Shown: one piece after another, positions 60,981-64,000 of the stretch
Numbering within the stretch: position 1 is the first letter of the stretch
Layout: each line of letters opens with the position of its first letter
NCBI RefSeq assembly: GCF_002138415.1
Contig: NZ_CP015612.1
Location: 846,001-910,000, forward strand
Direction of reading: 5' to 3'
DNA from: Stenotrophomonas maltophilia
Lineage (GTDB): Bacteria; Pseudomonadota; Gammaproteobacteria; Xanthomonadales; Xanthomonadaceae
Length of the DNA: 64,000 nucleotides
The notes under the pieces: model-generated
The model's database searches: none
What the model was told of the DNA's origin: nothing
Seen by the model: the letters and a program-made list of their open reading frames with translations, nothing else
Program-made: the position numbers and the translations under genes

Positions 60981-61625
60981 ATGCGCATCCTGCTTGCCCG
61001 CCACGGCGAAACGCCGTGGAACGCCGAAGGCCGCTACCAGGGCCAGATCGATATTCCGCTTTCGCCGATCGGTGAAGCCCAGGCCCAGGCACTGGGTGCC
61101 CGCCTGGCCTCGGTGGACATCACCCGTGCCGTTGCCTCGCCGCTGTCGCGCGCGCAGCGCACCGCGCAGCTGGCGCTTGGCGCCGCCCGTGCCGACATGC
61201 TGCTGACCGAGCCGGAGCTGCAGGAAATCGCCCATGGCGAATGGGAAGGGCTGCTGGCCAGCGAGATCCACGAGAAGGATCCGTCGCGCCTGCAGGCCTG
61301 GCGCGAGGAGCCGGATACCGTGTTGATGCCCGGCGGCGAATCGCTGCGCCTGGTGCTGGAACGCAGCTGGCGTGGCCTGGCCCGTGCCACCGAAGGCCTC
61401 GGTGAGCACGACACCCTGCTGGTGGTTGCGCACGATGCGGTCAACCGCGTGATCCTGTGCAAGGTGCTGGGCCTGCCGATCTCCCGCCTGTGGACCTTCC
61501 GCCAGGCACCGACCACGCTCAACCTGCTCGAAGGCGCCGACCTGGACAGCCTGGAAGTGGTGCGCCTGAACGACTGCGCCCACCACACGCCGTTCTTCGG
61601 CGAAGCCAAGCACCGCGCACTCTGA
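60981..61625 (+). CDS. Histidine phosphatase family protein
   Basis: 214-residue phosphoglycerate mutase-like phosphatase. The phospho-histidine motif RHGETPWN (H8) starts the protein, and the second catalytic histidine lies in LLVVAHDAVNRVIL. Substrate unclear; GpmB- and CobC-like proteins share this form. folC follows after 41 nt, so an alpha-ribazole or folate-related role is possible but unproven. Confidence 0.9.
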   Translation: MRILLARHGETPWNAEGRYQGQIDIPLSPIGEAQAQALGARLASVDITRAVASPLSRAQRTAQLALGAARADMLLTEPELQEIAHGEWEGLLASEIHEKDPSRLQAWREEPDTVLMPGGESLRLVLERSWRGLARATEGLGEHDTLLVVAHDAVNRVILCKVLGLPISRLWTFRQAPTTLNLLEGADLDSLEVVRLNDCAHHTPFFGEAKHRAL

Positions 61626-61666
61626 CCAGCCACACCGAACCACCTGTACCTGTTGGAAGCACTGCC

Positions 61667-62938
61667 GTGACGAACACCCCGACCACCCTGGCCGATTGGC
61701 TGGATTACATTGAACGCCAGCACCCGGCGACCATCGACATGGGCCTGGAGCGCGTGCGCGCCGTGGCTGCGGCGATGGGCCTGGGTACGCCGGCCCAGCG
61801 CACCATCGTGGTCGGTGGCACCAACGGCAAGGGCTCCACCGTGGCCTTCATCGAGGCCATCGGCCGTGCTGCCGGTTGGAAGGTCGGCGCGTACACGTCG
61901 CCGCACCTGCTGCGCTACAACGAGCGCGTGCGCATCGACGGGCAGGACGTGGACGATGCGGCGCTGGTCGCCGCGTTCAACGCCATCGAGGCCGCGCGTG
62001 GCGAGATCACGCTGACCTATTTCGAGTACGGCACGCTGGCTGCGCTGCAGCTGTTCGCCGACGCCGGGCTGGACCTGGCGGTGCTGGAAGTGGGCCTGGG
62101 CGGGCGTCTCGATGCAGTCAACATCGTCGATGCCGACGTGGCGGTGATCACCACCGTGGACATCGACCATGCCGAGTGGCTGGGCGAGGACCGCGAAGCG
62201 ATCGGCGCCGAGAAGGCCGGCATCATCCGCGGCTGGAAGCCGGTGATCCTGGGCGAGACCGATCCGCCGTCGAGCGTGCTGCGCCGTGCCTACCTGGTTG
62301 GCGCCAATGCGATCCGTGGTGGCAGCGACTATTTCTACGAGCCGATCGATGCCCAGCGTTGGCGCTGGCGCGATGTCGGCCTGCGCATGGAACTGCCGAC
62401 CCCGGCGCTGGCCGGCCCGATCCAGCTGGCCAATGCGGGTGCCGCCATCGCCGCGCTGCGCGCGCTGGACAAGCCGGTGCCGCGTGCGGCGTGGGCCGCC
62501 GGTGTCGCAGCGGCACGCATTTCCGGCCGGCTGCAGGCATTCGAGCGCGATGGCGTGCAGATCCGCGTCGACGTCGGCCACAACCCGCAGGCGGCGGGCC
62601 AGCTGGCGCGTGCGCTGAAGGCCGAGGTCTCGGCCGGGCGCACCCTGGCGGTGTACGCCGCGCTGCAGGACAAGGACGCAGCGGGGGTGGTGCAGGCGCT
62701 GGAGGACGTAGTGGGCGAGTGGACCCTGGCCGGGCTGGACGGCCCGCGTGGGCAGAGCGCCGCCCAGCTGCAGGCACGCCTGGTCGGCACCGTCGCCGCC
62801 ACGGCGCTGCTGGCTGACAGCGTCGAACAGGCGCTGGCGCAGGTGCTGGCCAAGGCCGAGCGCGGCGACCGCGTGCTGGTGTTCGGCTCCTTCCATACCG
62901 CCGCTGCTGCCCTGCAGTGGCTGCAGGGCGACGCCTGA
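61667..62938 (+). CDS. folC: Folylpolyglutamate synthase / dihydrofolate synthase
   Basis: Adds glutamate to dihydropteroate and to folates. 423 residues from a GTG at 61667 with GGAAG upstream. The ATP-binding loop VVGGTNGKGSTVAFIEAI, the LEVGLGGRLDAVNI motif, TTVDIDHAEWLG and the C-terminal RVDVGHNPQAA segment are all present. The order folC then SPOR protein matches the folC-dedD arrangement known in gammaproteobacteria. Confidence 0.95.
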   Translation: MTNTPTTLADWLDYIERQHPATIDMGLERVRAVAAAMGLGTPAQRTIVVGGTNGKGSTVAFIEAIGRAAGWKVGAYTSPHLLRYNERVRIDGQDVDDAALVAAFNAIEAARGEITLTYFEYGTLAALQLFADAGLDLAVLEVGLGGRLDAVNIVDADVAVITTVDIDHAEWLGEDREAIGAEKAGIIRGWKPVILGETDPPSSVLRRAYLVGANAIRGGSDYFYEPIDAQRWRWRDVGLRMELPTPALAGPIQLANAGAAIAALRALDKPVPRAAWAAGVAAARISGRLQAFERDGVQIRVDVGHNPQAAGQLARALKAEVSAGRTLAVYAALQDKDAAGVVQALEDVVGEWTLAGLDGPRGQSAAQLQARLVGTVAATALLADSVEQALAQVLAKAERGDRVLVFGSFHTAAAALQWLQGDA

Positions 62939-62980
62939 TCCGCGTTCAGCCAACGCCGACGCCGTCCGGTCCGGCACCCG

Positions 62981-62986
62981 TATAAT
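62981..62986 (+). promoter_or_regulatory. Candidate -10 upstream of the SPOR protein gene
   Basis: A consensus TATAAT 34 nt before the GTG start; the -35 position is GC-rich and non-consensus, so the gene may also be read from folC. Confidence 0.45.
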
Positions 62987-63019
62987 CGATGCCAATCTCC
63001 GGACAGTTGCCTGCCTCAC

Positions 63020-64000
63020 GTGGATACGCCTCTGAAACAGCGTCTGATTGGTGCCATCGTGCTGGTGGCACTGGCCGTGATTTTCCTGCCGATGCTGGTC
63101 AAGGGGCCGGCACCGGACAGCGGCGTGGCCAATGTGCCGATCGCCGCGCCGGATGCACCGGCCGATGGCCAGTTCGAAACCCGTGAGCTGCCCCTGGTCG
63201 CCCCGGCCGGTGGTGCCACCGGCCTGCAGACCGGGCAGGCCAAGCCGCTGCAGGACGCCGCCACGCCGGCCACTCCGCCGACCGTGGACACCTCGCCGAC
63301 GGTCGCCGCCGGCAACTATGCGGTTACCTTCGGTGCCTACGGCAGCAAGGCCGACGCCGACGCGGTGATCGCCTACCTGAAGCGCTCGCAGCTGCCGGGC
63401 TTCGCCGAAACGGCGACCATCAACGGCCGCCAGGCATGGCGCGTGCGCGTGGGGCCGTACGCCGACCGAGCACAGGCCGAGGCCGCCCGCCTGCAGGCGG
63501 TGAAGATCCGTGCCGATGTGAAGGCCGAAGTGATCACTCTGGATGCCGCAGCGGACAGCAGCGCCCCGGTGGCAGCCACCCCGGCACCGGCTACGCCGAG
63601 CGCCAGTACCCCATCTGCCGCCACCGCGCCGTCGGCCAGCAGCAACCCGGTGCGCAGTGAAAGCCTGCCGCCGAGTACGCCGACTGCAACGACCACTCCG
63701 GCGGCCAAGCCCGAGCCGCCGAAGCCGGCGCCGAAGCCCGAAACCCCGAAGCCCGAGCCGAAGTCGGAGGCCACCGCCAGCAAGCCGGCAACGGCCCCGG
63801 CCACGCCGGCAGCACCGGCCGCCAGCGGCGTCGGCTTTGCCGTGCAGCTGGGCGCGTTCGGCCAGGCCAACGATGCCAACGCCCTGCGCGACAAGGTCCG
63901 CGCCGCCGGCTTCAGCGCTTTCGTCGAACAGGTCCGCACCGAAAAGGGCACCCTGCATCGCGTCCGCGTCGGGCCGGTGGCCAACCGCGCCGATGCCGAG
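63020..64000 (+). CDS. DedD-like SPOR-domain protein (3-prime end outside window)
   Basis: 327 codons are visible from a GTG at 63020 to the right edge, with no stop. The protein begins MDTPLKQRLIGAIVLVALAV, a single N-terminal membrane anchor, followed by a first SPOR-like domain (YAVTFGAYGSKADADAVIAY, about residues 95-170), a long Ala/Pro/Lys linker with PKPE repeats, and a second SPOR domain (FAVQLGAFGQANDANALRDK) running into the edge. SPOR domains bind denuded peptidoglycan at the division septum. Two SPOR domains is more than the single one of E. coli DedD. Confidence 0.88.
   Translation, partial: MDTPLKQRLIGAIVLVALAVIFLPMLVKGPAPDSGVANVPIAAPDAPADGQFETRELPLVAPAGGATGLQTGQAKPLQDAATPATPPTVDTSPTVAAGNYAVTFGAYGSKADADAVIAYLKRSQLPGFAETATINGRQAWRVRVGPYADRAQAEAARLQAVKIRADVKAEVITLDAAADSSAPVAATPAPATPSASTPSAATAPSASSNPVRSESLPPSTPTATTTPAAKPEPPKPAPKPETPKPEPKSEATASKPATAPATPAAPAASGVGFAVQLGAFGQANDANALRDKVRAAGFSAFVEQVRTEKGTLHRVRVGPVANRADAE

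Overview
The window is GC-rich, densely coding DNA from a gammaproteobacterium of the Xanthomonadaceae, most likely Stenotrophomonas (S. maltophilia complex). I base this on three things: the rpoBC / str / S10 / spc / alpha ribosomal gene order with no rpmJ after secY, the Xanthomonadaceae-type protein sequences, and many short GTAG-headed palindromes of the kind described as SMAG repeats in S. maltophilia. I read 62 protein-coding genes (61 complete, one cut by the right edge) and no rRNA or tRNA genes.

Layout. Positions 1-28.1 kb hold one co-directional informational block: rpoB-rpoC, then rpsL-rpsG-fusA-tuf, then the S10 operon (rpsJ to rpsQ), the spc operon (rplN to secY) and the alpha operon (rpsM-rpsK-rpsD-rpoA-rplQ). 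It builds RNA polymerase, the two translation GTPases and more than half of the ribosomal proteins. The block is punctuated by structured RNA: a nested hairpin ahead of rpoB, a promoter plus attenuator-like hairpin ahead of rpsL, a consensus promoter ahead of rpsJ, and, unexpectedly, a terminator followed by a possible promoter between rpsN and rpsH inside spc.

From 28.1 to 64 kb the genes are ordinary chromosomal metabolism, envelope and RNA-modification genes in short mixed-strand units: dsbB, a TonB-dependent receptor, class II DAHP synthase, an MscS channel, a lipoprotein amidase with a DUF2127 gene and typA, ppiB, mdh, an RluA-type pseudouridine synthase, prpE, a SUFU-domain protein, a glutathione transferase, a SleB-type hydrolase, fadH, a YczE-like membrane protein, an MDR oxidoreductase, an OmpA-type porin, two small exported proteins flanking an RsuA-type pseudouridine synthase, kbl and tdh (threonine to glycine) with a TorF-like porin between them, an S46 dipeptidyl-peptidase, a histidine phosphatase, folC and a DedD/SPOR protein.

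The most unusual content is non-coding. Two 550-580 bp composite elements (A, 32.6-33.2 kb; B, 41.08-41.66 kb) have the same mirrored plan: an outer 19-nt palindrome, a hexanucleotide array, a long stem-loop of about 22-25 bp, SMAG repeats in the middle, then the same parts in reverse. Within each element both arms carry the same hexamer (CAACAG in A, CAACGT in B), although the hexamer differs between elements, and stem substitutions are compensated. I know no named family with this plan; it is my main candidate for something undescribed. Other non-coding signals are a 134-bp unit repeated three times upstream of fadH, a second palindrome family (GGGGTC...GACCCC, five copies, mostly between convergent genes), a switch-like structured region upstream of the S46 peptidase, and a three-hairpin region upstream of the SleB-type hydrolase.
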